Shown: positions 1 to 12,443, counted from the first letter of the stretch. The stretch: DNA of 64,000 nucleotides from Perognathus longimembris pacificus (GCF_023159225.1 NC_063161.1:77414267-77478266); one strand, 5' to 3'. Program-made: numbers and translations. The notes: generated from the sequence alone by a model not told the origin.

Positions 1-325
1 ATTGGCCAAAAGGGACCAAGAACGTGAGCCCAGCCACCGCCATGGCACTTAACCAAGCATACCTAGTTTCTTGGAGACATGATCCATGAAATGTGTGGCT
101 TCGCCCCTTATGAGCAGCACACTTATAGAACTGCTCAAGGTGTCCAAGGATAAATGGGCCCTCCAGTTCATCAAAAAGAGGGTGGGTTTAAAAAAAAACA
201 AAAACGAAAGATGGGGACACACATCCTCACCACTAAGAAACAGGATGAGCTGAGCAGCATGCTGGCTGCCATGAGGAAGGCTTCCACCAAGAAGGACTGA
301 GGCCCGGAACTGTCCCCAAATAACA
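1..325 (+). pseudogene. RPL36: RPL36 processed pseudogene, 5'-truncated by the window edge
   Basis: Translated piecewise, this stretch follows 60S ribosomal protein L36 of the large ribosomal subunit. The order is a VTKNVS-like start, then VCGFAPYE (about 97-114), LLKVSKDK, the IKKRVG segment near 170-185, then THI and a C-terminal LAAMRKASTKKD ending in TGA at 298-300. The first ~15 codons are missing at the window edge. The copy is disabled: there are several frame changes before 95, a TAA shortly after the KVSKD codons (about 151-153), and an A-rich insertion of about 30 bases at roughly 185-213 between the GTGGG and ACACAC segments. There are no introns, and the short 3' sequence after the stop (CCCCAAATAA near 314) resembles the short RPL36 3' UTR. 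It is therefore a dead retrocopy. Family identity is firm; exact ends are approximate. Confidence 0.88.
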
Positions 326-1029
326 GAGTCTTCTTGAGGTGGCTGTTTTTTGTGGGGTTTTTTTTTTTGTTTTTGTTTTTGTTTTCCTGTGCTGGCAGTT
401 CAGAGATGGAGATTTCTGCAGCACCCTGCACTAGAGTAAGACAATAAGAAAATCCAGGGAACTCACCAACTTGTCATTTCTCATGTTCCCAGTTTCTAGA
501 CTTCCCAGTTTTCTCTTTCCATCTTTCAGTATCATCCTCGACTGGTTGTGCTAAATCCAGGGATTCTGAGTTGTGAAAAGAGGAGAAATAGAGCTACTCC
601 ATTTTGAAAACAACAGGAATTGAGGCTAGAGGAATGGCTCAAGCAGTAGAGCACCATAGAGCACCAGCCATGACCAAGCAGGCTAAAAGCTTGCCACCAA
701 CAGAAGAGGAGGAGGAGGAAGAAGAAAAAGAAAAAATGGGGGAAAATGTGAAGTTTCTGGCCCATTCACTTTTAATTCATCCATCTTGCGTTGAGGTTTT
801 ACACTATTTACACCTTTCTATTTCCTGACTCCTAATGGTATGACTGGGTTACTATTCATTCTATTTTGCCCTTAATTCATATTTTGCCTTTCCCTGCAGA
901 AGTATTCAGTAAGAGATTTTACTACCAATTCTTACAACATGCCGGCTTCACAAGGAAACAAAGCTCTTCAATCTCCCAATTATGACCTTTAGAATAATTT
1001 CACTGACATTACCTTCCACAGCACCTCTA
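326..1029. other. Non-coding stretch with a decayed ID-like SINE
   Basis: No gene is seen. A degraded ID-like segment with the pattern GGCTCAAGCAGTAGAGCACC lies near 634-700 and runs into a GA-rich tract (about 703-740). The 360-385 segment is a T-rich run next to the RPL36 pseudogene. Short open frames here are chance frames. Confidence 0.5.
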
Positions 1030-1200
1030 ATGTGTCAAGCAAAGAAAAGATCCAAGTAGCAAAATTAAGCTCCTGTCCTCTTAAAGCTTATATTCTACTG
1101 CAGAATAGAAAAGAAGAGCACTATTGATATTTATCATCAATCTTATGAGTTGGGAAAGCAACTGCTATAGACAAGGAGGAAATAGGAAACGGAATCAGCT
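1030..1200 (-). repeat. Possible L2 LINE 3'-end fragment
   Basis: The text pattern 'gtgtcaagca ... ctcctgtcct cttaaagctt atattct' follows the common reverse-complement L2 3' region, where the usual wording is 'ccctgccctcatggagctta' followed by 'cattcta'. It is strongly diverged and the ends are uncertain. Confidence 0.35.
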
Positions 1201-4080
1201 TTAGTGAGTGCAATGGATGGTGTGGGGCGGGAGGGGCACCATGCACACACAAAAAAAAAACAGATGCAGGAAATGAAGTTTACTTTCTAATTGAGCAGTG
1301 GAGTTGCTATATTTATGTCAATATGGCTACTGGTTACAGAAATTAAGAGTAAAGTCTAGGTCCCCACTTAGAAGGGTTATTAATGATTATGGTGGCCTAG
1401 GTTGGCTGCAAAAGGCTAATTACAGGGTATAATACAAAGGCAGAGACAACAGAATTTGCAATGGAGTAAACTCTGAGAAGACAACAAAAGGCAGTAACTT
1501 TAAGATATATGGGACCTGAGCTACTTACTAAGTAAACCATGAGGCCATTTAGAAAATAAAATCAACATCTGGTTTTAGACAGTGTTGAGAAGCTTGCCTA
1601 TTAGATATATAAGAGAAGATAAAATGCAAAGCAATGGACTCTATAGACTTCTGAGAAAGTTAAGGCTAGAGATAAATTAGAGAGGACACTGCTTACAAAG
1701 AAATAAGAATGAAATGAGCCATACTTGGCTGGGCAGAAGACTGGATTCAGCAAGAACAACAGGCTGTAGTTCTGAGTCAGTGAGTCAGGGGAGAGAGGTA
1801 TCCTGGATTCTAAGGGAACAAGTTTTCCAAGAAGAGTAATAATAACATGGTGTCAAATGTTCATGAGGGTCACTTTCATAACCTGGGGAATATTTTGGAG
1901 TCCCTCTTCACACTTGCCCTTCACACCTCTGGACCCCAACCCTCCAAGCCTGTCTCTGACAGATTTTGCTATCTCCCTTTTTCCCTCTCCTATACTCCAT
2001 AGAGGGGTGTTACCACTGTTGATGGCTAATAGAAAGAACAGAGGAAAGGAGTGAACAGTAATTATTCACACTCAGTAGCTTCTTTTTCCCTCTGACTTAG
2101 ACTCCAATCATCTGCTAAGAGCAAAAGGGGCCAGAATAGGGTGGTAATTGCTGCTTGAAGGGATGAAAGAATCAACCTATCTAGGACAAGTAAAAGGATG
2201 GCAGGACAATTTCAAAGAACCAGCTGTAGTTGAAAACCACAATTTGTTGAGACTACTGTAGATTGACTCACTCAAATCCAGTGAACTTCAAGTGAACTGT
2301 AGAGGCTGGGCAGCTAAAAATGGCACTTCCCAGTTCACTTGCACTAAGGGTTGAGACTGGACCTAAACTCTGCCAGATCATGCAAAATGTGTATTTTTAT
2401 GTTTCAGCTGAGTTAAGACTGAAACTGCACTAAGAGAAAAGTAATGCATAACCTACCTGTATTGCTTTCAGGGATGGTAAGATTTTTTTTTTTAGCCAGC
2501 ATGGCTCTGATGCCTGGCACAGAGCACCACCTTCCACATCAGTAGTCACTGTCCTGTCTGAACACTGGCTACCCTGGCAGTCCATGGTGCAGAACATTCT
2601 GGAGATGTTTTCAAGCCCTCTGAACATTCAGCAAGCCCAGAGAAAGCAAGGAAGTTTATGCTGGAATTTGAGCATACTTGACAGGACAAATTAAACACAG
2701 ACACAAAGCAGTTCATAGTTCTGATGTATGAGCTAGAGATGACCCTGGAATCCAGGCTAACTCTGGAAGGAAATAAAACTACTGCCAACAAACAAGAAGT
2801 CAGAGATAATGGAAGAAATGGACATGTAGGAAAGCAACTAAAGGCAAGCAGAACAAAAAATGAGCATTCCACAACTGCAGTAAGGAAACTTCTTTGACCT
2901 CATTAAATTGTAAAATACACTTACAAAATTTAAGGAATACCTTCTTAGAAAATGTAATGTTCCTCTCATATACCATTAACAGGTACCTCCAAATAGCCAA
3001 CGACTCCCTAGAACATATATAAAACACTCCAGATATTGAAAAAGTTTCTGGACATCCTAATTCTTGCCAAGAATAGACTACATCAGCTCTGAGCATTTTG
3101 GCCTTCATTAGGAATCAGGCATCCCCAGGGAAACAGAAACACAGCAAGAAATCTAGCTCCTGCTGTCTTCGGCAAGAGATCTGAACTCATCCACAGACAG
3201 CATATTAGTGAATGCCAAATTCAAATATACTGCATCAAGCAGCAGCCTCTTTTGAGGCAAGGCTGTGAACAGGAATGGTGTAAGAGCACTTTTCTGAACA
3301 GTGAAACCCACTGCCCAATGAAGCCTGGCCTTCAGCTCCAACCAGTAACAATGTAAAGGCAGTAAACTGAGTAACTGCTTAAATGTTAAGATTTAAGCAC
3401 TTTCAATAGCATAATGAGAATCACTCAAAAATAAAACCTGGCAAATTTACCAAAAATAAAAAACTTCTTGTATCTATTCCTGAGGGGAGAAATGTTATTT
3501 GGAAATAGCAACACCTTACTGGCTGAATGTCAGAGCCTTTAAATGTACTGCTGTCCCCTACAGCACATTATGACATTCCTAGGAACTGTTGCAGCTTCTA
3601 CTAACTTTAATTGAATTATGAAATGCAGAGCCATTCCAGGGCCTGGAATTATAATCATTCTTTATAAAATAAATGGCAGGCCATGTATATTTATTACAAA
3701 TGGTCATAAAATTTGTTTTTTTCCAAATAGATAGCAGTATCCATTATCATTCTTCTATAATCACTCTGACTTCACTTTTAAAGAATTATTACTTATTAGA
3801 AATGTGAAGGAGGGCCATTTTAAGTTCTTGAATCCTATGGAGTCGTGTCCATTTTTCCCACAAAGTAAGAATTTATACCCACATAAGATATAATGCCAGA
3901 ATAACACGAACAATGTGAGAACAATTTACAGCACTGATATTAAAGGACAGAACCCTGCTAGGATTAATTTGTACAACTTTAATCACATCTATCAGTAAGC
4001 CATGGCCTGTGCATTAATTATCCAGAAAAAAATGAGACTTAGAACTATAATTCAATAAAACTTTTTAACTGTTTTCTCTT
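1201..4080. other. AT-rich non-coding DNA, no gene recognised
   Basis: I see no exon, RNA gene or intact repeat. Open frames of up to 108 codons on the minus strand (for example 2546-2872 and 2800-3108) have no recognisable protein family and no supporting splice sites. The position, downstream of the 38.1 kb exon on its strand, fits intronic DNA. Confidence 0.5.
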
Positions 4081-4096
4081 TCTGGTCTTTTCTTTG

Positions 4097-4152
4097 TTGG
4101 TACTAGGGATTCTAGGCAAGTGCTTTGCCACTATGTTACATCCCTACCCAGC
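4097..4152 (-). repeat. ID-type SINE fragment
   Basis: In reverse complement the piece reads as a decayed ID element: a GGTAGGGATGTAAC start, then GGCAAAGCACTTGCCTAG, then a degenerate B box. Only the tRNA-like body is left. Confidence 0.55.
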
Positions 4153-4241
4153 AAAACTTTTTTTTAAATTTTCTGTGATTAGCCAAAATTAAGTGCTTAA
4201 ATCTTAAAAACAACAACAAAAAAAAAACCAACTCAGCTATT

Positions 4242-4440
4242 GCTGGGTACCAGTGGCTCACACCTGTAATTGTAACTTACTTACAAGGCTAAGCTCTAAG
4301 AGTAGCTAGCAGTTCAAAGCTAGCACAGGCAGGAAAGTTCATGAGACTCTTATCTCCAATTAACCAGCAAAAAGCTGGAAGTAAAGCTATGGTTCAAGTG
4401 GTATAGCACTAGCTTTGAGTGAAAACACTAAGGAACAGAG
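4242..4440 (+). repeat. B1-Geo SINE (7SL-derived left half, Geo right half)
   Basis: The left half is 7SL/B1-like (TGCTGGGTACCAGTGGCTCA, then CACCTGTAAT). A linker ATGAGACTCTTATCTCCAAT follows, and then a Geo right half with an A-box-like GGTTCAAGTGGTATAGC. The 3' end is cut before the B box. The same composite recurs at least ten times in the window. Confidence 0.8.
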
Positions 4441-5177
4441 TAATAAATTAATCCCTATCTTCTTAGCATAAAGAAATTTAAAACTAATCAAAATAAAATA
4501 GGCATGTGAAAGTAATATTCTAAAATTGCAAAAGTAGAGAAATTGACTTTTAGCACCTGTATAATAAGTAATAATATATTTTACCATAAATATGCAAATT
4601 GATATTGCAAGGTCACACTTTTCTATAAAAGATACATTTTCTTCATAAAATACCTTTTAAAAGTATTTCCAAGTAACATTTCTACAAGCCAACAGGCATT
4701 GACTTTAAAAGGCTGAGAGAACTTTATGGTATGTGATTTACATCTCAAAAAAGGTTTAAAAATTATATACAATTATATATATATAAGGAGTCTGCTTTCT
4801 CCCAAGCGATCAAAATGAGGAAAGAAGATTGTTCCTCCCCAATCAAAAGAGTGCCACATGGAGTAGGGGGGGTCCAAAAGCCCATGGCTGTCTGCAGAAG
4901 GAAAAGTTACCAACCTTATACACACAAACTGTTACTTCTGATTTAAAGTTTTTATAAAATGACTCCAATTAAATGAAAAAAAATTATGTTCATTATGCAA
5001 AAAACTATGCCTACATAATGGCTCACATTGGCAAAGGAAGGGATGAAGAGTGATCATGAACACAAGAAATACGCACAGAGATGAAATTGATTGTTTAGGC
5101 AACTCAGCACTCAACATAATGTTAACTGTTCCTAGTCATCATTTCCTAGGAATCTATCTTTTGGATCTGGAGTTTTC

Positions 5178-5206
5178 TTCCTTTCCTTCCTTCCTTCCTT
5201 CCTTTT
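5178..5206. repeat. (TTCC)n microsatellite
   Basis: About six TTCC units ending in a T run. It abuts the 3' (tail) side of the minus-strand SINE that starts at 5207, so it is probably an expanded SINE tail. Confidence 0.85.
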
Positions 5207-5418
5207 TCAGAGCCAGTACTGGAGCTTGAATATAGACAGTCATTCTTGCTTAGCTTTTTTTGCTCACAGCTGGTACTCTACCACTTGAGTCAAGCCCTTT
5301 CCCTGCTCTTTACTAGTTAATTTGAGATAAGTACGTGGCAGATCTGTCTGCCTAGGATGGCTCTGAGCCTCCATTTCAAATCTCACCCACCTGAGTATCT
5401 AGGATTATAGGCCCAGCC
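5207..5418 (-). repeat. B1-Geo SINE
   Basis: In reverse complement: B1 head (GGCTGGGCC ... CTAGATACTCAGGTGGG), the linker, then Geo with CTCAAGTGGTAGAGTACC and a short A-rich end continued by the TTCC/GGAA tail. Diverged, with no clear target duplication. Confidence 0.7.
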
Positions 5419-5509
5419 TTTTTTTGGATTTTCTTAAGAAAAATATCAAACTACATATACAAAGGTATTCAATGAGGGACCATTTCTACAAATTAAAAGC
5501 ACCTGAAAG

Positions 5510-5753
5510 GGACTGGGGATATGGCCTAGTGGCAAGAGTGCTTGCCTCGTGTACATGAGGCCCTGGGTTCGATTCCCCAGCACTACATATACAGAAAATG
5601 GCCGGAGGTGGCACTGTGGCTCAAGTGGCAGAGTGCTAGCCTTGAGCAGAAAGAAGCCAGGGACAGTGCTCGGGCCCTGGGTCCAAGCCCCAGGACTGGC
5701 CAAAAAAAATAAAAATAAAAATAAATTCCACTTAAAAAATAAAATAAATAAAT
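5510..5753 (+). repeat. IDL-Geo SINE, full length with target duplication
   Basis: The left monomer starts GACTGGGGATATGGCCTAGT, with a tRNA-like A box and the B box GGGTTCGATTCCCC. The right (Geo) monomer carries GTGGCTCAAGTGGCAGAGTG and ends CAGGACTGGCC before a long A/T-rich tail. A 15-bp target duplication (AAAAGCACCTGAAAG) sits at 5495-5509 and 5754-5768, and the TT/AAAA nick context fits L1 endonuclease. IDL-Geo is known only from geomyoid rodents, so this copy helps assign the genome. Confidence 0.95.
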
Positions 5754-5769
5754 AAAAGCACCTGAAAGA

Positions 5770-7319
5770 CCTGTCAATTGATCAGACTATGAAAGATAAG
5801 AACTCCACAATTGCTAAAAATAAATATGACCTATGTGTATAATTGAAAGATCTCTAAGGAACATAAGTAAAGCAGGACAATAGAGAGCACATCACTATTT
5901 ACATAATCTTTTGAAAAAATCACAGTAACACAAATTTTATTGTGTTTTATTCAAAACACAACAAAATTAATACTACTTATCTCTGGGTAGGGCTGAGGAA
6001 GAATTTTTTGTTGTTGTTTGATCACTTTAACCAGGTGAGTTATTATTGTTACATGCTTTTTAAAACCACACTGCCTTCCTTTCTGTATTAAGTGTGGGTC
6101 TTGCCTTACAAACAGAAGCAACCTAGACCTCTTTAAGTAGGCTGTTAGCGTGATCTAAAATGAAATCATCATTTAAAACCAACTTCAATATATATGCCTA
6201 AAAGCAAGTTCAAAGAGCTCATAAATGTAGCCCTTAAAATAAGCTTGATTCTGTTTTATGATACATTACTTCATTTCAAATAATTCAAAATAACACTATA
6301 ATGCTCCAATCAAACTGGATAATATGAGCATATTTTTTAAATATCATTTGTCATTTTGCCTCTGGAAGACATTTCTTTGTTCAAGATACAATATTTTAAC
6401 TACATATACCAATATTATTCATCCCAATTATTTTCAGAAGGAAAGCTAAAACATGTACAGAATAAGAATAACACAAGTAACACATTACTTTTAGTCAATC
6501 CTATGCTGGGTATGTTCTACATAATAATCTAATTTTCACAATCTCTAAAGGGGCACCAGGAAAAGTACTGTCATGCTCATTTCACATGTGCATAATGATC
6601 AGCTAGCAAAATACACTGTGTACCTTTGTACATATGAGAAAACTGTTATAGGTGTAAATACATTTGGGGTGAGATGTGTTGAGAAATCAGACTTCCTTGG
6701 GTTCTGGATGGGTATTCATAGCATTACGTAATAGCCTGAGGTAAGGAAAAGCATACCATAATCAAATGTATCGCTACATCAACAAAGACATTATGAATAA
6801 GCACATCAAGTAAGACTATACACGTATATCTGTGCAGGTCCAGTTTTGCCTTCCAAATGTGTTTTGAAACACATTTTGCTATCAAGACTATTTTCTTTTT
6901 TTATTCTGAAACTATAAACACAGGGTTCTGCGTCAAGGTCAGTGCTCAGTTAGAAAACTTTTCACTACTGAAAAAAGATGCTTTTAAAGGGAAGAATCCC
7001 TCCCAGTCTCAAAGTGAAATCTTTCTTTGGCCAGACAGGTATCTGGAAACCCAAAAGCATCATTTTCATCACAGAAGTCATTGCTCACTTTTATCAGCCA
7101 TTTATACAAACAAGATCATAAAGGCTAAGCATGAGGAACCAAAAGCAGATCAAAATTATCACTCCGTAATTACCTTCTTCCTTATTTTCCCAAATCAGCA
7201 TGTCACATATTCAGGGGGTTCTTCATTCATCACCCTCTCCCTCTGCAAAACATTCCTTACTTCAATTTTACCAGATCAGTCACTGTCTTCTGTGTAAGTC
7301 AGTATTCTTAAAAATGACA
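5770..7319. other. AT-rich non-coding DNA
   Basis: No gene is recognised. A 146-codon open frame at 6857-7297 has low-complexity starts, no recognisable domain and no supporting context, so I treat it as chance. Confidence 0.5.
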
Positions 7320-7425
7320 CCTAGACTGGAGGTGAGGCTCAAGTCCTAGAGTCGCAGCATGAGCCAAAACAAAAACAAGTGAGAGTGGAAGGCTCTGAGT
7401 TTAAGCCCAAGCAGACCTTTCCAGC
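7320..7425 (+). repeat. Decayed Geo/ID-like SINE
   Basis: An A-box-like GAGGCTCAAGTCCTAGAGTC and a later GAGTTTAAGCCC mark the tRNA-like half of an old SINE. The left partner is missing. Confidence 0.5.
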
Positions 7426-7827
7426 CATCAGTGTCCTCACTTTCCTGGAACTGAACATTATCTTTACATCTAACAGTTTAAGATTATTAAACCGTAGTAC
7501 TAAGTCACACTAATGCAATTGATATAAACTCAGGGAAAGAAAATCAATTAGCTCACTATTAAATTAAAATGTATGACCACTTTGAACCCAATATATACAT
7601 AGAAAGATACTCAGCCTCAGTAACAAGCAAAGAGAAGTAAATAGGAATGACTTATAATGGATTGAATAATGGGTCTAAAACTTGCTTAACAAAAAAAGGA
7701 AGGAAAAGAAACAGGAAAAACACAAAGCCAGATTATCCATGAGTCAAAATTACTAAAATTGGGTAGTGGATACATATTTTATTATTTGTATATATTTGCA
7801 TATTTTTATGACAAGAATATAAATTGA

Positions 7828-8022
7828 TCTGGGCACCAATGGCTCATGCCTGAAATCTCAGCTACTCAGAAGGGTGGAACCTATAAAACCAGCCTGGTTC
7901 TTAGAGAGGCCATCTCCAGCCTAACCAGCCAACTGCCAGGCTGGAGTAGCAGAGTACTAGTCATAAGCAAGCAAGCCAAGCAAGAATGCAAAGCCTTGGT
8001 ACCAGCACAGGGGGAAAAAAAT
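7828..8022 (+). repeat. B1-Geo/B1-ID composite SINE, diverged
   Basis: It begins CTGGGCACCAATGGCTCATG with B1-type CTCAGCTACTCAG. The right half is poorly preserved (GGAGTAGCAGAGTACTAG) and ends in an A run. Confidence 0.7.
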
Positions 8023-8246
8023 GAAAAACTGTAAACAAACAAATGAACAAATAAATAAAAGATAAACTGGAGGGAGCTATCAATTTTCAAATTTCTGGTT
8101 TGCAGCAATTAAAAAATTCATTGAAGCAACACTGATGAGATGCCAAAATAAAGACAATATTGATTTAAATTAACTCCACCTTTTTGAAGAGCCATTTAGT
8201 GATATACTCCATGGTCCAGCAACCCCACTTCAAGATACTTGCCCTA

Positions 8247-8466
8247 GCTGGGCACCAGAGGCTCATGTCTATAATCCCAGCTACTCAGTATGCTGAGATA
8301 TGATCATGAAGATTCAAAGCTAGCCTGGCACAGTCCAAGAGATTCTTACCTCCAATCAGCCACCCAAAAAGGCGAAAGTAGAACTGTGGCTAACGGTAGA
8401 GTAACAGACTTTAGCCTGAAAATAAGTTAAGGAACAGCACCTAGGCCCTGACATCAAGGTTCAAAT
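8247..8466 (+). repeat. B1-Geo SINE, diverged
   Basis: B1 head GCTGGGCACCAGAGGCTCAT, the CTACTCAG motif, then the ATTCTTACCTCCAATCAGC linker and a Geo half ending in CATCAAGGTTCAAAT. Confidence 0.75.
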
Positions 8467-9039
8467 ATACATACACTCACATATAAGATATTTTCTCTAA
8501 GGTGATTATTTAGAAAAGCATAACAAGATCTATATACTTAACTATATTCATCAATTGTATTTATAACGGAGAGGAACTAAAACAACTTCAATGTCTACTA
8601 GTATTAAGGTAAGATATGAATCACCACAGAGGATTATGAATGTACTTAAATAGTGGCATATATCTATGCATTTGAAAGCAGACAAGGTTGAGTGATTATA
8701 AAATAATACATAACCCTTACCCACAATTATGTATGTCTACTAAGCTTGTATACATATGTTTACTGGCGTACAGAGGCAGGGATTTCTGGAAATGTGGCTC
8801 ACTCAGGGGCAGCACCCAGGCCTCTCTGAGTTAAAGCCCCATGACGGACCCAAAAAATTCTTTCATATCTTTTCTTATTTCTTTATATGTATATGTCTAC
8901 ATTATGATTCTGCCCTTTTATGTGAACGACACTTTTTCCCCATGAAAGCTTATGTTGGATATAGCCAAGTGAACTGAACTGTCCTAGGTGTCTCTCTTTA
9001 TGAACCTCTACCTTTTAAAACAAGTCTGTCCTCCACACC

Positions 9040-9290
9040 CCCTCATATACAAAACTAGGATTAAACCCAGCTCTACCATGTTAAATAGGCAAGTGCTCTA
9101 CCATTTGAGCCACACCTTCATACTTTTTGTTCATACTTTAGGCTTTTGAGATAAGATATTGCTAACTTTACCTGGATTAACCTTGACCTCTCATTCCACT
9201 TGATTCTACCTGGGTTAACCTTCACCTCTCATTCCACTTGATTCCATCTCCCAAGCAGCTACAATTACAACCACCTCACCTTGCTGTCAT
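9040..9290 (-). repeat. ID plus B1 (B1-ID) SINE remnant with an internal tandem duplication
   Basis: 9045-9115 reads in reverse as an ID body (AATGGTAGAGCACTTGCC). 9120-9290 looks like a B1 half in reverse, ending near CAAGGTGAGGTGGTTGTAA. Inside it, a 38-bp segment is present twice in tandem (9171-9208 and 9209-9246) with four mismatches. Confidence 0.6.
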
Positions 9291-9384
9291 AGGTCTGTCA
9301 AAAAGAATTTGACACAGCCTATTCATCATTTGTAAATGCTCACAACTTTGAATATAACAATCTATAAAATTTTCCTGCTTAAGG

Positions 9385-9494
9385 AAGTGGCACAGTAGCT
9401 CAAGTGGTAGAGTGCTAGCTTTGGGCAGAAGAGCTCAGGACAGCACTCAGGTCCAAAATTCAAGCCCCACTATGGACAAAAAAAAAAAAAAATC
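9385..9494 (+). repeat. Geo right monomer, 5'-truncated SINE
   Basis: The copy carries GTAGCTCAAGTGGTAGAGTG, GAGCTCAGGACAGCACTCAG and AATTCAAGCCCCA, then an A tail of about 15. It lacks a left monomer, as expected for a 5'-truncated retrotransposon copy. Confidence 0.75.
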
Positions 9495-9779
9495 CAGCTT
9501 GAGAAAAAAATTAGTTGAGTAAAATCTCAGAAATTCAAAAGGACTGAAAACTATTTGTGTCATTTCTATAAGCATATATAAAAGTATATTATTTGGCAAT
9601 ATCAGCAGTTTTACATAAGAAAGTAGTTTATTTTGTTGATATTTTCTATTCTATCACCTATAATTAAAATCATCATTTGGTACCTGGGAACTGGGATTAC
9701 ATAAAAGAGCTTCTCCAAATTCTTACAGTAAGAATTTTAAGTGCAATGTTTAAATTGTCATTTTAAAACATATTTGTGG

Positions 9780-9990
9780 GGCTGGGAATATGGCCTAGTG
9801 GTAAAGTGCTAGCCCTGTATACCTGAAGCCCTGGGTTCAATTCCTCATCACTACATATATAGAAAAAGCCAGAAGTGGTGCTGTGGCTCAAGTGGTAGAG
9901 TGCTAGCCTTGAGCAAAAAGAAGTCAGGGACAGTGCTCAGGCCCTGAGCGTAAGGCCCAGGACTGGCAAAAATAAAAATAAAAATAAATA
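9780..9990 (+). repeat. IDL-Geo SINE, full length
   Basis: Complete IDL (GGCTGGGAATATGGCCTAGT to CTACATATATAG) and Geo (GCTGTGGCTCAAGTGGTAGA to GACTGGC) monomers with an AAAAT-type tail. Only a short TATTTG match flanks it, so the target duplication is weak. Confidence 0.92.
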
Positions 9991-9994
9991 TTTG

Positions 9995-10472
9995 CATCTT
10001 TCTCCTTAATTTCGTATCAATGAAAATACAAGCGCAAGCAATAATCCATTAAAGAAATGCGGCAGAGTAATTAAGATGCCACATGTGAGGATTAGGGTGT
10101 TATTCTATCTTCTACAGGTTAGGATTACTGTAATATATGTAACTAGAAAAAAAGTAAGCCTACTAATGTGCAGATCATGAATCCTAAGTCTGCATCTTAA
10201 ATATCAAAAGCCCCAGGATTCAGAGTATGGCTTCAAAAATCCCAAATCTCTCCATTTGAGTACCTCATCAGAATCTGTGAGCCCCAGGCATCACTAAAAC
10301 ATTGTTGAGCAGAGAACGGTAAGCAGCTGTCTTTCCTACAATGTTCAGGAACCTATTGGTAATGGTGATGACAAATGCAGTTCGAGACACATAGCTAATA
10401 GCCACCCCAGAGAGTCCACCATTTTATCCCAGGCTTCAACACTGTTACCCAAAGCTTGCCTTTTGTTATAAA

Positions 10473-10504
<32 letters not shown>

Positions 10505-12159
10505 AAAAAGAGGGAGGGTAGGGATTACAACAAGGAAAGCTCATCTTCTGTGAAAATAGAAAAATTTAGCCTAGAAAAAGGTTTTTTCAGCTGTTCAACC
10601 CTAAGAACTTTCAAATGTGTAGATTCTGATATCTTCTGCTTTACTTTTTTCTGGGCATAGGTTGAGTAAAAATTATAGGAAGAAAAACTAAAAATAAAAT
10701 ATAAATGGCAACAACCACTCCTAATAAACCTTATTAGGATGACTTTCTGAAAGAAAAGAACACTTTTTTAGTTTCTGCTTTATTTTAGCAACAAAAGTAA
10801 GAGTCTACAATTGCTTTGAGTGCAAAACCTGTTTCTATACAAAAAAAAAAAAAAACAACAACAACTTAACGGTCATATGATGGGAACTTATTTTCCTATT
10901 ACTGGGAAGATAAGGTATGTAGTCCCAAATCACCTTTGATCACTAACTCCCATTCTCAGCAACAGATATATATCCAAGAGCTACTTTCTATCTATTCTTA
11001 TCCCTTGATCCAAAACAGTCTAGATTAGCTTTTTAGATCTATTTCTCAAATTAAGAGATAAAAAGTAGCGAAAGAGAGGGAGAGGATTAAACAGGCTGAA
11101 TATCAAAGTTAATAAGCCAGCAAAACATGGCTTTCAAAGGGGTAATAAGATGGTATATTATAATATCTTTATTTGAGTTATCAGGTTTCACGTGTATATT
11201 CTGTTTGCATAATTTTTCCAGACAATTTTTTTGCTTTTTTAATATATTGCAATAATTTCACTTTTTAAAAAGCTGTACTTACAATCATAACTATTTACTC
11301 AGTGATTTCAAGTGTTGACAGAGGACCAGACAAATGACAAGAAAAACAATCAGAAGCTAAAACTGTAAACATGATCAGGAAGGGAAACATGAATCATGTC
11401 TCTGTAGAAGAATGCATTCCAAACTTCACAATGAAGGCTAACAGTCCATTTACATTCTCTTCTCTCAATGTGCTATGTTACACAATACAACCTTTGTTAT
11501 ACAGTGGAATATGAGACTGAAGGGGGCCTAACAAATTGCAACCAGGTAAGGCAACCCTGCTGTCTGAAGGCAGAGGCAGAGAAGACATCAGCCACACTGG
11601 CTAAAGTAGCACCCTTACCTGATATAGCAATACATCACTGAACTGTGAGCTTTATTATAGGCTACAATTCCAGAACCTGTGGCTGCAATGAGATACCATC
11701 CCTGTAAGATCATGCTCTATGGCACTTTTGGCATAAAATTCAGAGATTATCCACCCAAAGATTATCCTACTAGGCCTGATCTAAACACTTCAAGCAGAAT
11801 CTCTCTTACCCAGGGTGGAAAAAGATAAACTACAAGAGAACTTGACAACACATCAGTGCAGGTTTCAAGATGGAGGAGTCATGTGACAGAGAATGGAAGT
11901 GCGTTCTAGAAGTAAAGAGCAGTACCAGCTGACAGCCAACAAGGAAACAAGGAAGCAAGGCCATCAGTTCTACAACTAAGACTTGAACCTATCCAACAAC
12001 CTCAATAAACCTGGATATCCATTTTTCCCTATAAATTCCAAGTATTGTATGGCCGTCTCGTATCCTGACCAGGTGACTTTTTTTTTTTTTTTATCTCTGG
12101 AAAGAAAAGTCTGGAAATTCAATAATCACAGGCAGGAATGGTGATGAAGAGAAGAACGA
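9995..12159. other. Non-coding DNA with an A-rich tract at 10469-10513
   Basis: No gene is seen. The only clear structure is a 45-bp A run with GAAAA units (10469-10513) and a shorter A/CAA run near 10841-10864. Neither is attached to a SINE I can recognise. Confidence 0.5.
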
Positions 12160-12270
12160 TACAGTGTGTTCATTCATTCAACCATTACTAGGTTCCTATT
12201 AAGGATCAAGAACTGACACAGATGCAGGGAATAATATGTCAATGAATAAGATCTTTTCTTCTGAAATTAT
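12160..12270 (-). repeat. L2 LINE 3' end
   Basis: TTCATTCATTCAACCATTAC followed by 'aggttcctat' is the reverse complement of the L2 3' terminus, where forward L2 ends near GTTGAATGAATGAA. It is diverged, and the tail end near 12270 is uncertain. Confidence 0.6.
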
Positions 12271-12443
12271 CAGCCAGGTAAAAGAACCTGCTAAACTGTA
12301 GCAAAAAAGATACAAAGTTAGGAAGAAGCAGAGAATAATGCTTGTTGCAGATGCACAGACTAGACATCAGAGATGCAGTGATATTAAGCTGAATTTTAAC
12401 AGCTGGGTTGAAAAGTGTCTGGTTCAAGGTGAAATTAGTGAGA

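Noticed and set aside
5510..5753. Open frames of 60-85 codons in IDL-Geo copies
   Set aside because: The same frames recur in each SINE copy with the typical 'LALSxxKPGTVL' or 'GFxLLKASTLPLEPQ' translations, so they are repeat artefacts.
6857..7297. 146-codon plus-strand open frame
   Set aside because: No recognisable family, no good splice sites or promoter, and AT-rich surroundings. Chance is the simplest reading.
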